NCBI RefSeq assembly: GCF_025602895.1
Contig: NW_026516229.1
Coordinates: forward strand, 124,001 to 188,000
Source of the DNA: Polychytrium aggregatum
Taxonomy: Eukaryota > Chytridiomycota > Chytridiomycetes > Polychytriales
Direction: 5' to 3'
Length of the DNA stretch: 64,000 nt
The notes beneath the pieces are model-generated. The model was given only the letters and a program-made list of their open reading frames with translations, was not told the DNA's origin and did not search any database. Shown piece after piece: positions 1 through 10,414 of this stretch (within the stretch, counting starts at the first letter, position 1; every line of letters starts with the position of its first letter). The position numbers were made by a program, and so were the translations under genes.

Positions 1-50
1 CGAAGTCTCGCCAAGCAATCCAGTGGGTGAATCCAAAGTGAGTCCATTGT

Positions 51-1796
51 GTGAGAAGCACTGATATGACTGAGCAGCGCATGTCCATGCCCACCGGCTT
101 GGGTGAACATCGCTCACAGAACCCAAGCGTGCGGGCCCGAACTGCACGGATGGCGAGCAAGCCCGCAGCTTCTGATTGCATGGCTGAATCCAAATCTGTC
201 CACCCCGCTTACGTTTCGTCGCCGGCTCGACGCTCGGTACAGTCGATCGAACAACTCTTTGAAGAGCAGGGCGGAGGTGTTCGTCTCCAGGTAACTCACC
301 ACAGTCACACGGCTGTCCGGATGCTTGCTTAGCCACACTCCTGTGCCAGCACGACTGACGCCAGATCACCCGCTTTCAGGCCCTTGATCTTCTCTCTGTC
401 GAGGCAACCGAGCGACTCTCCAAGTTGCCGGTGTCCGACGACGAAGTGGTCAACAACGTCCAAGCCACTTTGAATCAGTCTGTGATTCTTTCCGAAGCAC
501 TCTCGCGAAAGGGCAGCCTCTTTACCTCCCCGGACCATCTGACGCGGTGGGCAGTAGTTGTCGGTCGCCTGGGTCATGAGTCTGACAAGATCATGAAGGA
601 CATCCAGGACATCTCCATCTCGGCGAGTGGCTTCCAGGCAGACAAGCTGGCTGTCTACAACAAAGGCAAGCATTGTCATTCGACCCGAATGTGTAGCGGC
701 CGATGCGATGGCGCTGCCACGTTGTTGACTGCAACTCCACATGGCTCTGCCGAGGCGGTCGTGGGATCTGCGCTACCCGGATCCGTCTATGTTTGTCGCA
801 GTGTCGCAGTGTCGGGCGAAAGGCGCCGACGGAGATCAAGTGCGCCAAAGATTGACGCTGACTGTCGACTGGATACAGATCTGGAAACCCTGGCGTCCAG
901 CGGCGAACCGCTCTGCCAAGCCATGATCGATGCTGTCAACAATGCGTAAGTACATTGGTGTAGCTGGACCACAGCGCACGATGGACTACAACTCACGGCC
1001 ACTCTGGCTTTGATTGCTGTTTGCAGATACCAGACGAGTGCCCGGTCCAAAGCTCAGATGACCGAAAAGGCTTGTGAGCAGGTATGGATCGATGCCGGCG
1101 TCCCATGGCTCTGTCGTTGCATCGGCTGCTGTCTCACGGCCGGGTGTGCCGTCAATACCAGCTTGATGGGCTACCTGGCCCCGGCTCAAGCGTATCGCCC
1201 ATGCTAACAGCTCGGACTGACGCTAGATCCTGAGGATATCCGAGTTGATTTTGATGCGTATCCGCCATCTGGAAGCCAAGGAAGCTGCTTCGGCCGACAG
1301 CAGCAAGCAGCCCCCTGTCCTTGAAATTGCCAAGATGCTGAAGAATATGACAGTTGCCTTCATTGCGGTAGGATCCCTGTCTGGCAGCACAACCCCGTTG
1401 CAAACGCACCAAGTTGCTGGCGCCGCCTGCCCACTTACCAGGATGCGGACCCGCCGTTTGCAGGAGCTCCACTATTACAACTCGATCTACACACAGTTCC
1501 TGGAGACACTCAGCATCGGGGTGCCAGAGCGTCTCGGCGACCCAATGCAAGTCAGCCTGGTTCACGACTTGGTGAGTATCAGCCGCGATCGTGACGCCAC
1601 GCCACTGACTTGACTGAGCAACGGCTCATGGTACTGAACAATCCCTACCCATCTCCTTCTTGGCCAGATCGGGACCCGGACCAATGTGATGCTGTCCGAT
1701 TCCGATGCGCTCATCCGCTACTTGCAGTCTGCCACCCAAGGAACCGTTCCGATTGTCCTGCTCTTGCATCGAACCCTCGCCGCTGCTTCTGAGTGA
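51..1796 (+). CDS. Unrecognised helical multi-exon protein (5' end uncertain, may begin outside window)
   Basis: I do not recognise this gene. A chain of in-frame segments joined by GT-AG introns can be followed. One ends at about 290 (donor gtaactc). The next runs from about 371 and contains VNNVQATLNQSVILSEAL and SDKIMKDIQDI. Another ends in MIDAVNNA at 948 and joins YQTSARSKAQMTEKACEQ at 1027-1080 in phase. Then comes a segment near 1231-1571 with ISELILMRIRHLEAKEA and HYYNSIYTQFLETLS, and a last exon at 1668-1796 ending RTLAAASE and a TGA. The protein looks all-helical, with no catalytic motif or membrane segment seen. The first exon and start codon cannot be fixed. Reality of the gene is supported by matching splice phases across several introns. 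Confidence 0.5.
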
Positions 1797-2320
1797 TCTG
1801 CTCGAGATGAACCGGGCTGCACAAGAGTTTAGCTCCCTCATTGGGAAGACCGTTGCTCTGCAGCAACCTCACCCGCCGCAGTTGGAATATAGTTGCCCCG
1901 TGTTTTGCACACGAACCGCAGGACCGCAAAAATAAGCAGATAGAAGCACGGGATATACGACGGAAAAAGGTACGGGAGATGACAGAACTACAAGCGGACG
2001 ATCGAGCAAACAGTCTAGTGAAAGGAGGCAGGCCCGCACGCTCACGAGCCAAAAACAGTGCGACCGTATCAACAGGGGAGCACATCCGCAGCGGAAGCAT
2101 CATCTCATCAATAACGATACCACACGCACGACGCTAAAGACCACAAAACTGACACAATGAGAGAGAGAGAGAGAGAGAGGGAGGGAAGAAGCGAGGAGAG
2201 AGAAAAGAGAAAGTGCAAGAATGCACAAGAATGCGCAATGGACAGATGAAGCGGTTGGTGATGATGGGAATGGGAGGAGGGATTGGATCGGCAGAGGCGA
2301 GAGGAACACTTGGAGCTGCT
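1797..2320. other. Intergenic stretch between two converging genes
   Basis: About 520 bases between the stop of the upstream plus-strand gene and the stop of the minus-strand SBP2-like gene. It holds a short GA dinucleotide tract at about 2159-2181. No further coding signal is seen, so it probably carries the two facing 3' untranslated regions. Confidence 0.5.
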
Positions 2321-5300
2321 CTACTTCCTCTCTTTCTTTCCGCCACGCGATCGCCCCTTGCGCTTGGAATCGCCACCGGCGCTTGCTATGTTTGGACTTC
2401 CAAGCGACACGTTTGCCGACGAGTCGGCGCCAACATTGGGGTTGATGGCGTCGACTTTCTCCCGCTTGCGATTGGAGCCATGGTCGGCATTCATATTGGC
2501 GGTGCTGGGATTGCGACCGTTCCTCTTTCCGCTGCGTCGGCCACCGCGACTCTTCTTCGCCTTGTCGCCAGTCGAGGTAGCGGTGGCGGCAGCCGGGTCG
2601 TTGGTTCCAAAAGCAGAAGCTGGACCTGTTCCTGATACGCGGTCGGGATCGCGGGTATCCTGGGCGACGGCCAGAATACGGACCTCGCCGGTCTTGGACC
2701 GCTCGGTCATGGACAGGATTTGCTTGACATCAAAATTGCCCTTGGACGCATGGTCGACGATGAATCGGATCAAGGTTAGATTGCCTTCGATCTGCTTCTC
2801 GGCTGCGCTTTTCTTTCTGGCCAAAACGGAGGTCTTTTCGGCTGCCAGCTCCTTCTTTTCCTTTTGCTTCTGGCGCTTGGATCGAGTCACCTTGGCTGGC
2901 GGGTCCGCGTCGGCTTCGTCGGAATGGAGAGCCTCCAGCTCCGGAGCACCGGCTTCGATTTCGATGCAGTTCTTGATAATTTCATCATGTTCATCGACCT
3001 CGACGTCTTCATCGACCTCTTCATCAACCTCGGCATCTTCATCAACCTCGACGTGGTCGGTATCCTCGGCATCAGATGGCTCGACATCGATGGCCGATTC
3101 TTCATCGAGGGCCTCCGCTTCACAGCCCACATCGGCATCGGCATCGGCATCGGCATCGGCATCGGCATCGGCATCGGCATCGGCATCGGCATCGGCATCG
3201 GCATCGGCATCGGCATCGGCTTCGGCTTCCACAGGCGCCACCGAGATGGTGGTGCGGTCGTCGTCCGCTGCATCCGAGGACGCTGCATCCGAGGACACTG
3301 GATTGACAACAGAATCATCGCTGTATCGCACAATGGTTATAGTCAAGCGCTGAGCCCCGTCATCCACCGAGTCGAGAGTCGGAGAAGGCCCAGCTTCGGA
3401 CTCGTTGGCTTCGCCGGGCTCCGATGGAGAGCCAACCACGGGCTCGTAGCCCTTGACGCCACGACCAACGACATCCAACGGGCATTGTCCGCGATGGTCC
3501 TTGCGGCGGACGTCGCACTGCGCTGGAATCAGCAGCTCGACAATGCCAAGATAGCCGTGGTAGCAACTCCACCAAAGAGCGCTGCGTCCTTCTTCATCAG
3601 TCCGGTCAAGGCGATCGACATCAGCGACCCTCTTCTTGTGCTTCTTGCCCCCGGGGCGGGACTTTTCCATAATCGTTGAAGTGGCTGCATCCACAAGGAT
3701 CCTGACAACGTCGGCATTGCCAGACTTTGCGGCACAGATCAGGGTCGTCATGCTGTCAGTGACGCCCACGACGGCATTCCAGACGTCGTTGTCACGATCG
3801 GCAAGGGCGAGGGCGAGGTCGGTATCTGCCAAAGCGACACCGGAGGAGCCCTGGTGCCTTCCCGGAGCGGTCGCAGTCGCAGTCGCCGAGATGCTGGATG
3901 CGGCGCTGGGAGCATTGAGGTAGGTAAGTGCCTTCCGGAAACTGCCGCTGAGCTGTTTGGAGGAGGCCAGGTAGCCCATGGTGGACCAGCCAGCCTCGTC
4001 CATGGACCACAGGCTCAGGGCAATCGACTTGCGGTGGGCAAACTCGAGCAAGGTATCAATGCATCCACCGTGACGGGCCATGGCAGCACACTGGAGAGCG
4101 CTGCGTCCAAATGCATTGACCTTCTTCAAGAACGCGTCCAGGGCCTTTTGAGACATCTTTTTCTCGGCGAGCTCGAGCATGCTCTTGAGCAGCTCGGCGT
4201 TGCCGCTGCGCTCGCAAATCAAATGAAGGACGGTATCGAGGGAAAACGAGCGACAGGTCATGTCGGGCCCATACTTGACCAACGACTGGATGAACGATGC
4301 GTGGTTGCGGCGAGCAGCGCAAAGCAGTGGTGTGTCGCCGTTGAAGGTGTCGGGCTCATCGATCCAGCCAAAGGGCGGCAGGCGCTCTCGTCCAACTGCA
4401 ACGAGGCTGTCGACGATCTTGGGATGATGGTAACCGTTCCAGGCAGCGATCCAGAGAGGGCTTTCGTTGCGCGAGTTGAAGAAACCCTGGGGCTGCGCCG
4501 CGTTCGGAATCATAAAATGCTCAAGCCACTGCGAACGCAGGTGCGAGGCGACGTTGAGCATCTCTTGGTACTCTTCGTCGGCGCCGTCGTAGCCAAGGAC
4601 GCCAACCACCGAGACGACGTTTTCGCGGGTTTGTGCAATCGCATGGGCAAGCTGACGCCGAGTCATCGAGAAGATGATGGGGATCGAAGATGTGTGCGCC
4701 GAATCAAGGATGCTCTGGACGATGCTGTCAAGTCCCTCTGTGGCGTAACCAGACAACGGCGAGAGGCACAAGACCCAGGTGGCAGCACGAGCAAAGGGCA
4801 GGCGAACCGTAGATTGAAACAAACCGTGAGTGACTGCGTGGGCAAACGACAAAGCCATAGCAAACTCCGATGGGATCGCAGATCGATCCGATGTCGAGTC
4901 GGGCCAGTAGAGACAGGCGCGGCCAGCAATGGTCCATCCCCTTACCATCGCCAGGAGAGGCTTCGATGTTCTTTGAGACAATGAGACACTTGACCTTGCC
5001 ACGCTTCATGTGCTTCTGGACCTCACGCAGACCGCAAATGACACGGCGTTTGGCCTGGACACAATTCGGTAATTTGGAGCGTAGGGATGGAGTTGGCGAC
5101 GGTGTGCCATTCGGCGCAACCCAACATACAACCACTAAATGGCCGCTTGGCTGTGACCACGCACATCAGATGGCTGTGGCGACTGCCAAATCTCACCTTC
5201 AGCGGGGCATTGACCTTCTGGCGGGTTTGAAAGTACACAATCTTCTGCAGAAAAGCCTTGACGCACTCATCAATGTCCTCGGTGACGAGCTGACAAACAT

Positions 5301-6585
5301 AGCTGTGGGATGGGACAGACAGCGGGCACCACAGTGTCAGCAAAAGCGATGGTCGAAGCAAATGCAAAGCATGTGAAGACAATCTCCACGCTACCCGACG
5401 CTGCCCAGGCGCCCGCTCACCTTCTTGCTTCGCCACGGTCGACTGGCTCGACTCGCTGAAGAGCACACCGGACTGGATGGGCCAGCTTTTTCTTCCGGGA
5501 AGGCATGGGGTGGCGAGGATACTTGTTGATGGGGATCTCAATCAGCTCCGGGCCAGTGGTGGAGTGCACCGAGATGGTGATCGGCAGATCGCCAGCCCTG
5601 AGTGGAGGCTCTTTCATCAGCGATTCTTTGGAGAACAAGAGCATGGACTCATCGACGTCGTCCAGATCATCACCATCGGGCATCTCGTCAGCCCAGGAAA
5701 ATTTCTCCTTGGACACACTGCCCCAAAAGGGATCGTCTTCTTCGATAATCAGATCCGACTGCAGTTCAGGGTCCACATGGTCATCATCGGACTCGACGAC
5801 ATCGGGGTCGTCGTCGCTGTCGCCAACGTCATCGCTGTCGATTTCGCTGTCGTGCTCAAATACGGGATTCAGATGGAAGGTGACCTTGGACTTGAAACCG
5901 GTGCGCGAATACGGGTCGGCCGAATCGGCTTCGTCCTCGACATCAATCTCGGCATCTTCGTGGACATCCAAGTCGGAGAGCCGAGGGTGTTGGGAGTGCT
6001 GAGGGCCTTGACTGCCCAGCACCTCCGACAAAGACTTGCCGCCAGCGATCAAATCGTCGATGGGGGCACTGGTAGGCTCGGGCCGAGGTAAAGTAGCGAC
6101 GCCCTCCACTTCGACACAGGCTTGGTCGATACTGGGTGCGAGGGCGGAGTTGGGACCTGCTTCATTTGGCGGATGGTTCGCAACGATGGTCTCTGCCAGG
6201 TGTGCGGGACACAGAGACTCAGACTCGGCCTCGGGCTCACCAAAGTCTTGCTGCATTTCAAGGGCGTGCGCGATTCTCTGCTTCTGAGCGGCTCTGACGG
6301 CCTGACGATGATGGAGCACCAGCTTCTTCAGCTTGGTCAACTTTCTTGAGGTTGGATGGGGCTTCAGGATTCCCGGACTGGCGCCAGCGACACCGGGAGA
6401 ATTGGGATCGGAGATTGTTTTGCGTGACTTGAAAACAACCTGGCGGCTGGCAGCCTGCTGCAGCACTCGCAGCTGTCTGATCTTGGAAACATAGTCAAAT
6501 CCTGCAGAGACATCATGCTCTGCAGTGGGTTCCTGGCGAAGCAGCCGTCGAGAGAGAGCGAGGAAAGCGAAAATAACAACAAAAA

Positions 6586-6620
<35 letters not shown>

Positions 6621-6814
6621 AACGGAGCGAGAACGAGGATATGTTGAGTGACAACGCCAAGCGAAGCAGCGGAAGGCGGTGTGCGTTGCGGATTCTGGCC
6701 GGCCTGCACGATGGCCTTATGTACCTGAATCCTCTTAGCAGTTACTTCATCAAGATTGAAGAATTTCGAGGGTCTTGGTCTTCGGCGGTAGTTCTCGGAC
6801 GGTTTGGGCGGCAT
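2321..6814 (-). CDS. SECIS-binding protein 2-like L7Ae-domain protein fused to ankyrin repeats
   Basis: The L7Ae/SBP2 RNA-binding domain is assembled from three exons. Exon 5197-5289 gives DECVKAFLQKIVYFQTRQK. Exon 4946-5054 gives AKRRVICGLREVQKHMKRGK and KCLIVSKNIEASPGDG. The start of exon 2321-4737 gives EGLDSIVQSILDSAHTSSIP and VVSVVGVLGYDGADEEYQEM. The order and spacing match the SBP2/SECISBP2L domain (GLREVxKHLK, VKCxIISPNxE, GLDDTLxTI, VVGIFSYDGA). Ankyrin-like repeats follow (TPLLCAARRNHASFIQSLV, TTLICAAKSGNADVVRILV, SALWWSCYHGYLGIVELLI), then an Asp-Ala tract, an acidic stretch and a Lys/Arg-rich C-terminus. The start is the ATG at 6814 (MPPKPSENYRRR). An early intron contains a 31-nt homopolymer. 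The ATG at 5002 in the large open frame is intronic. The junction between 5290 and about 5470 is unresolved. Known role of the family: SECIS and kink-turn RNA binding; the function here is inferred. Confidence 0.75.
3132..3226 (-). repeat. In-frame hexanucleotide repeat encoding an Asp-Ala tract
   Basis: About 15 copies of the 6-bp unit GGCATC (plus strand) lie inside the ankyrin exon of the SBP2-like gene. Read on the minus strand they encode alternating Asp and Ala within an acidic linker. The six-base period keeps the frame when copy number changes. Confidence 0.9.
6589..6619 (-). repeat. 31-nt poly-A/T tract in an intron of the SBP2-like gene
   Basis: An uninterrupted run of about 31 A on the plus strand reads as poly-T on the coding strand. 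It lies between the first coding segment (ending near 6660) and the segment starting GFDYVSKIRQL, just downstream of an acceptor reading ctctgcag. It can be read as an unusually long polypyrimidine tract of that intron. Confidence 0.8.
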
Positions 6815-7998
6815 CGAGGTTGGGGTGCGAGCAGGGAGTGGCGACAGGATGGGCCGAAAGTGGAGGGAGTTCTCGCAAGCGGCGGAGTGGGCAGAGCAGA
6901 CTGGAAGCCCTGTAAACATGGCGGCAGTTTCGGGGGGGGGCAGACGGAAGCTTTAGTGGGTGATCGACAGAAAGGCATATCCCGCTGGCGAATAGTCTAA
7001 GAAGGCGAGCAGGCAATCGCCAGCCAATCGAGATCGACCTCGATGGCACAACATCGGTCCGGCGACCGGTCGGGTAGCAGCCCCCACAGGAAACGGCACG
7101 GCACGGCACGCTGCGAGACAGTTGAATCCGGGTGTGTGCAAGGCGATGAAATCGCACAGGGCACCGACATGCACCTGAGATGAGGAGACGCTCCGGATGA
7201 CGACTGGGCGAGAATGGGGCTGCGTCGAGCAGCGCTGGTGCAGAAGGGATCGAACAAGAGGACGGAGGAGTTGGGAGGGACTGGTCGGTGCAGCAACGGA
7301 TAGACAAAGCCAGCAAGAGCGGTCGGGAGGAGTAGCGTTGGCAGACGAGGGGAGGGGTGAGGGAATGGGCAGCGGCAACTGGTTCCAGATGACCACTGCT
7401 GCTCAAGAGCAGGTAAAGCGCAAACGGGCGCTCGGCCCCGCACGCATGTTTTGACCTTTGGGCGGGACAGCCCAGAACGGCCGTCTTTTTTTTCCAGTTG
7501 CCTTGTATGGCACACACGTGATGCGTGATGTCGCTGGGATGCGGGCGACTCCGATGCAATTCCGATGCGACTCCGATGCAATTCCGATGCGACTCCCATA
7601 CGACTCTCAGACGGCACCGAGGGAGAGCCCGGGCAGCCCTCGGGCGGTGGCCAGGGCCGACGCAGGACGCCGCAGCCCCTTGCCGGACGCTGCGGCGAGC
7701 AAGCCAATTCGGACGAGGCCCGAGCGGAGCAGTGAGGATCAAGTGGATGCGACGGCAGGAGCAGACATCCGGAGCGATGCAGCAGACACTCCGCCACAAC
7801 CCGAATCAGGCGCATCGCTCGCGGAGCCCATCGAAAGCCCTGTTGCCCTCGGGGACAGTGTTGATTCGCACTTGCATCTTACGATGTGTTTTTATTGATC
7901 TGCGGAGTACCTCAGCCCACTGGAGCTGGTGGACGCACATCTCGTCGGCAATATCGATCCGGCAGTTGTATCCGGCGCTGGGCTAGGCTGGGCTAGGC
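6815..7998. other. Intergenic/upstream region with short tandem repeats
   Basis: About 1.2 kb between the SBP2-like start and the SOD stop. It contains open but low-complexity GC-rich frames and, at about 7548-7595, two to three copies of a roughly 22-bp unit built on CCGATGC. I see no supportable gene. It presumably includes the SBP2-like gene promoter and the SOD 3' end. Confidence 0.5.
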
Positions 7999-9749
7999 TT
8001 AGTTGGAAGCCTTGCCGAAGCGCTCAGAGACATCCTTCCAGTTGACAACACTCCAAATGGCCTTGAGGTAGTCAGGGCGGACGTTCTTGTACTGGAGGTA
8101 GTAGGCCTAGAGACACGAGGTCGAGACAGGCGCGGTGAGCACCATTGTTTCGGAGACGCCATGATAGGCGCAGTGTCGTAGACACGCCATATCGGTCATA
8201 CTTACGTGCTCCCAGACATCGACACCAAGGAGAGGAACCAGAGCTGTGAGGAGACGAGGGGTAAGTTGGTTGCATGGACACAACACGGATGCAGCAGTTC
8301 AGGCGACGGCAGCCATGTGGCTTACCGGTGAGGGGATCCTGGTTGGCGGTGGTGGCGATCTCGAGCTTCTTCGTGCCCTTGTTGTAGCCCTGTGCGGCAG
8401 TGTCTGATATCAGCCGAATAGGCCAAAGTGGTCGCTTTCTGCGTTCGCAGACATGTACACAGCGCCTGCACTTACCAGCCAGCCCCATCCACTGCCTAAA
8501 GATCACACGGAGACATAATTCGCACATGCAGTAGCAGTGGCGGCGGTGTTAACTCAGAGAAAGGTGTGCGAATGCATCATGAATGCTCATCGCGTGGGGC
8601 CAGTGCCATGTCTGTGATACTTGCCCTGAACAGCGGCAGCCTGGAGAGCAAAGTTCTTCTGGAACGCCTCGAGCGAGCCAAAGTCGCGGTTGATGGCATC
8701 AAGAAGGGGGCCTAGAACTCACACAACGTAAGCATGGTTTCGGAGCGGGCTAGCGGGCTAGCAGATAGATTGGTCGCATGCATCATGGCCAGCATGGCGC
8801 ATGCTGAGGGTCTCGAGGAAGCAGATCAGACCTACCCTTGGACAAGTCACCGCCGCCGCAGCTCTGGGGAGCAAGGTTGGTCCAGAAGATGCTGGGAGGA
8901 TGGATGGATGTGTGTTAGCAACGATAGACGATACAGCGCGGTGCACGACAGACGGACATGAGTCAGAGTAAACGGCCCTCACCTGTGGTTGATGTGGCCT
9001 AGTTGTGCAAGACAAGCGGCGCAGATATGTCCACCAGAAGATTCAGATGAATGGTAATGGTGTTGCGCAATTGTGTCAGCGACGCATGGGCACTCTGTCG
9101 ACCCATCTCTGGCTCAGATGCTTGTGACAGCCATCTGGCTTGCTCGGTGGATTGCATCTGCGGATCTGCGGATCTGCGGGCCAACCGGCGCGTCGCGACC
9201 AATACACTTACCGCCGCCGTTGAACTTGAGGGCAGGCTGAAGAGCAATCTGGGTGGTGAGATCGCTCTTGACAGAGGCCTCGTGGAGCTTCTCCTCCGCA
9301 ATGTTCAGGTTGGTGATGTACGCCTGGTGGTGCTTGCTGTGGTGCAGCTGCATAATCTCGGCTGTGGAGCGGCCCCAGAGTCAGCGACGGATGCGATGGA
9401 CAAGCCAACGGATACACCGCACTCCAAGACGATGGGCTGGTGCTTACCCGAGATGAAGGGCTCGAGCTAGCACGAAAGAGAGGCGCCGCGCGGCAGAGAG
9501 ATGCCGCAGATGTCTGAGGATGAGACACCCAAAATCCAAAGGACACCAGACAATCATACAGGCTATGGCTCGCAAGCACGATCTGCCGTCAAAGTCGGCT
9601 GCAGCCGAGATGCGATCGGCCACAGCCAGCAGGGCACTTACGGCGTTGTAGTCATAGGGGAGATCGGGGAGAGTGTGCTTGTTGCGGGCGGCAACAGAGA
9701 GCACGCTGGGCCGAGAGGCGAGCTTGGCGACGGCAGAGCGGAAGATCAT
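7999..9749 (-). CDS. SOD2: Mitochondrial manganese superoxide dismutase
   Basis: Converts superoxide to oxygen and hydrogen peroxide in the mitochondrial matrix. About ten exons can be chained. The first is [20 protein letters not shown], an Arg/Ser/Ala-rich presequence, followed by [19 protein letters not shown]. Then come [36 protein letters not shown], a segment from [13 protein letters not shown] to [46 protein letters not shown], and a C-terminus ending [15 protein letters not shown] and a stop. The Mn ligands are visible: the His in the HHSKHHQ helix, the His of NGGGHINH, and Asp and His of DVWEH. The mature length fits the family. The eukaryotic type with an N-terminal presequence indicates mitochondrial targeting. 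Nothing suggests damage. Start ATG is at 9749. Confidence 0.95.
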
Positions 9750-9934
9750 GGCTGGTCAAGAGACGGGGCTGAATCGGACGAGAACCACGGGGCGAGATGA
9801 GACGAGGGAAGAGCCAGAGGAGGAGGCGTCGGGCTCAAAAGGCGGGGCAAACGCAAGGGCGATTTCAAACGCGACGGTCACGTGAGCAGGAACAGCCGAG
9901 CGGTGATGGATGCAGATTCGGGTGACGGGTGGCA

Positions 9935-10006
9935 GGGCTGATAGTGTAGTGGTAGCATACCTGCTTCGGGTGCAGGTGGTCGCGGGTTCAAACCCCGCTC
10001 GGCCCC
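9935..10006 (+). tRNA. tRNA-Pro(CGG)
   Basis: A 72-nt cloverleaf without intron. The acceptor stem GGGCTGA pairs with TCGGCCC. The anticodon stem CCTGC/GCAGG holds loop TTCGGGT, anticodon CGG. The T loop is GGTTCAAACC. The sequence is the same as the two Pro tRNAs in the inverted-repeat arms. The downstream run of four T may act as the Pol III terminator. Confidence 0.95.
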
Positions 10007-10191
10007 AGCGAATGCTTTTGTCTCTCTCTCGTCTTTGACCAAACGGCCATTTGATCGATCAGCCTGAGTCTCTCTCTCTGGTCTGCTCTTGTGCAAAGGC
10101 AGACTGAGCGATGCCAGGGTCGAGATGGAGCAGCACGGGTTCTGCGTGCTGGGCTGTCGAAAACCAAGGTGAAAATGAAACGGCCAGCAAA

Positions 10192-10263
10192 AGGACCCTC
10201 CCGGGATTGAACCGGGGACCTATCGATCTGCAGTCGATTGCTCTACCGCTGAGCTAAAGGTCC
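10192..10263 (-). tRNA. tRNA-Cys(GCA)
   Basis: Read on the minus strand, acceptor stem GGACCTT pairs with AGGGTCC. The anticodon arm ATCGA-CTGCAGA-TCGAT gives anticodon GCA, and the T arm carries GGTTCAATCC. The discriminator base is T (U73), as expected for cysteine tRNAs. No intron is seen. Confidence 0.95.
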
Positions 10264-10414
10264 ATTTCGGAGCCACTAAATCCACTCGATCTCTGTCGAC
10301 TCAATCCGCCAGCAATCAGTGGCGCCATCGACTCGGGCCCACGATTCCTCGCATCAGCGCCCTTCCCTTTCTTCTCGATCGCCCTCCCCCGACTGCCGTC
10401 CAACGCCTTCAACC

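Noticed and set aside
2283-3353. Long plus-strand open frames opposite the SBP2-like exon (Ser/Ala, Gly/Ile and His/Arg repeats)
   Set aside because: They are mirror frames of the Asp-Ala hexamer tract and lack any domain.
4740-5002. ATG at 5002 as the start of a separate ankyrin protein
   Set aside because: The 5' part of that frame lies in an intron. The L7Ae domain continues across 4737/4946 with matching phase and good splice sites.
6750-7815. Long minus-strand open frames of 270-350 codons
   Set aside because: Composition is Ser/Pro/Arg/Cys-rich and low complexity, with no conserved motif; they are typical chance frames in GC-rich DNA.
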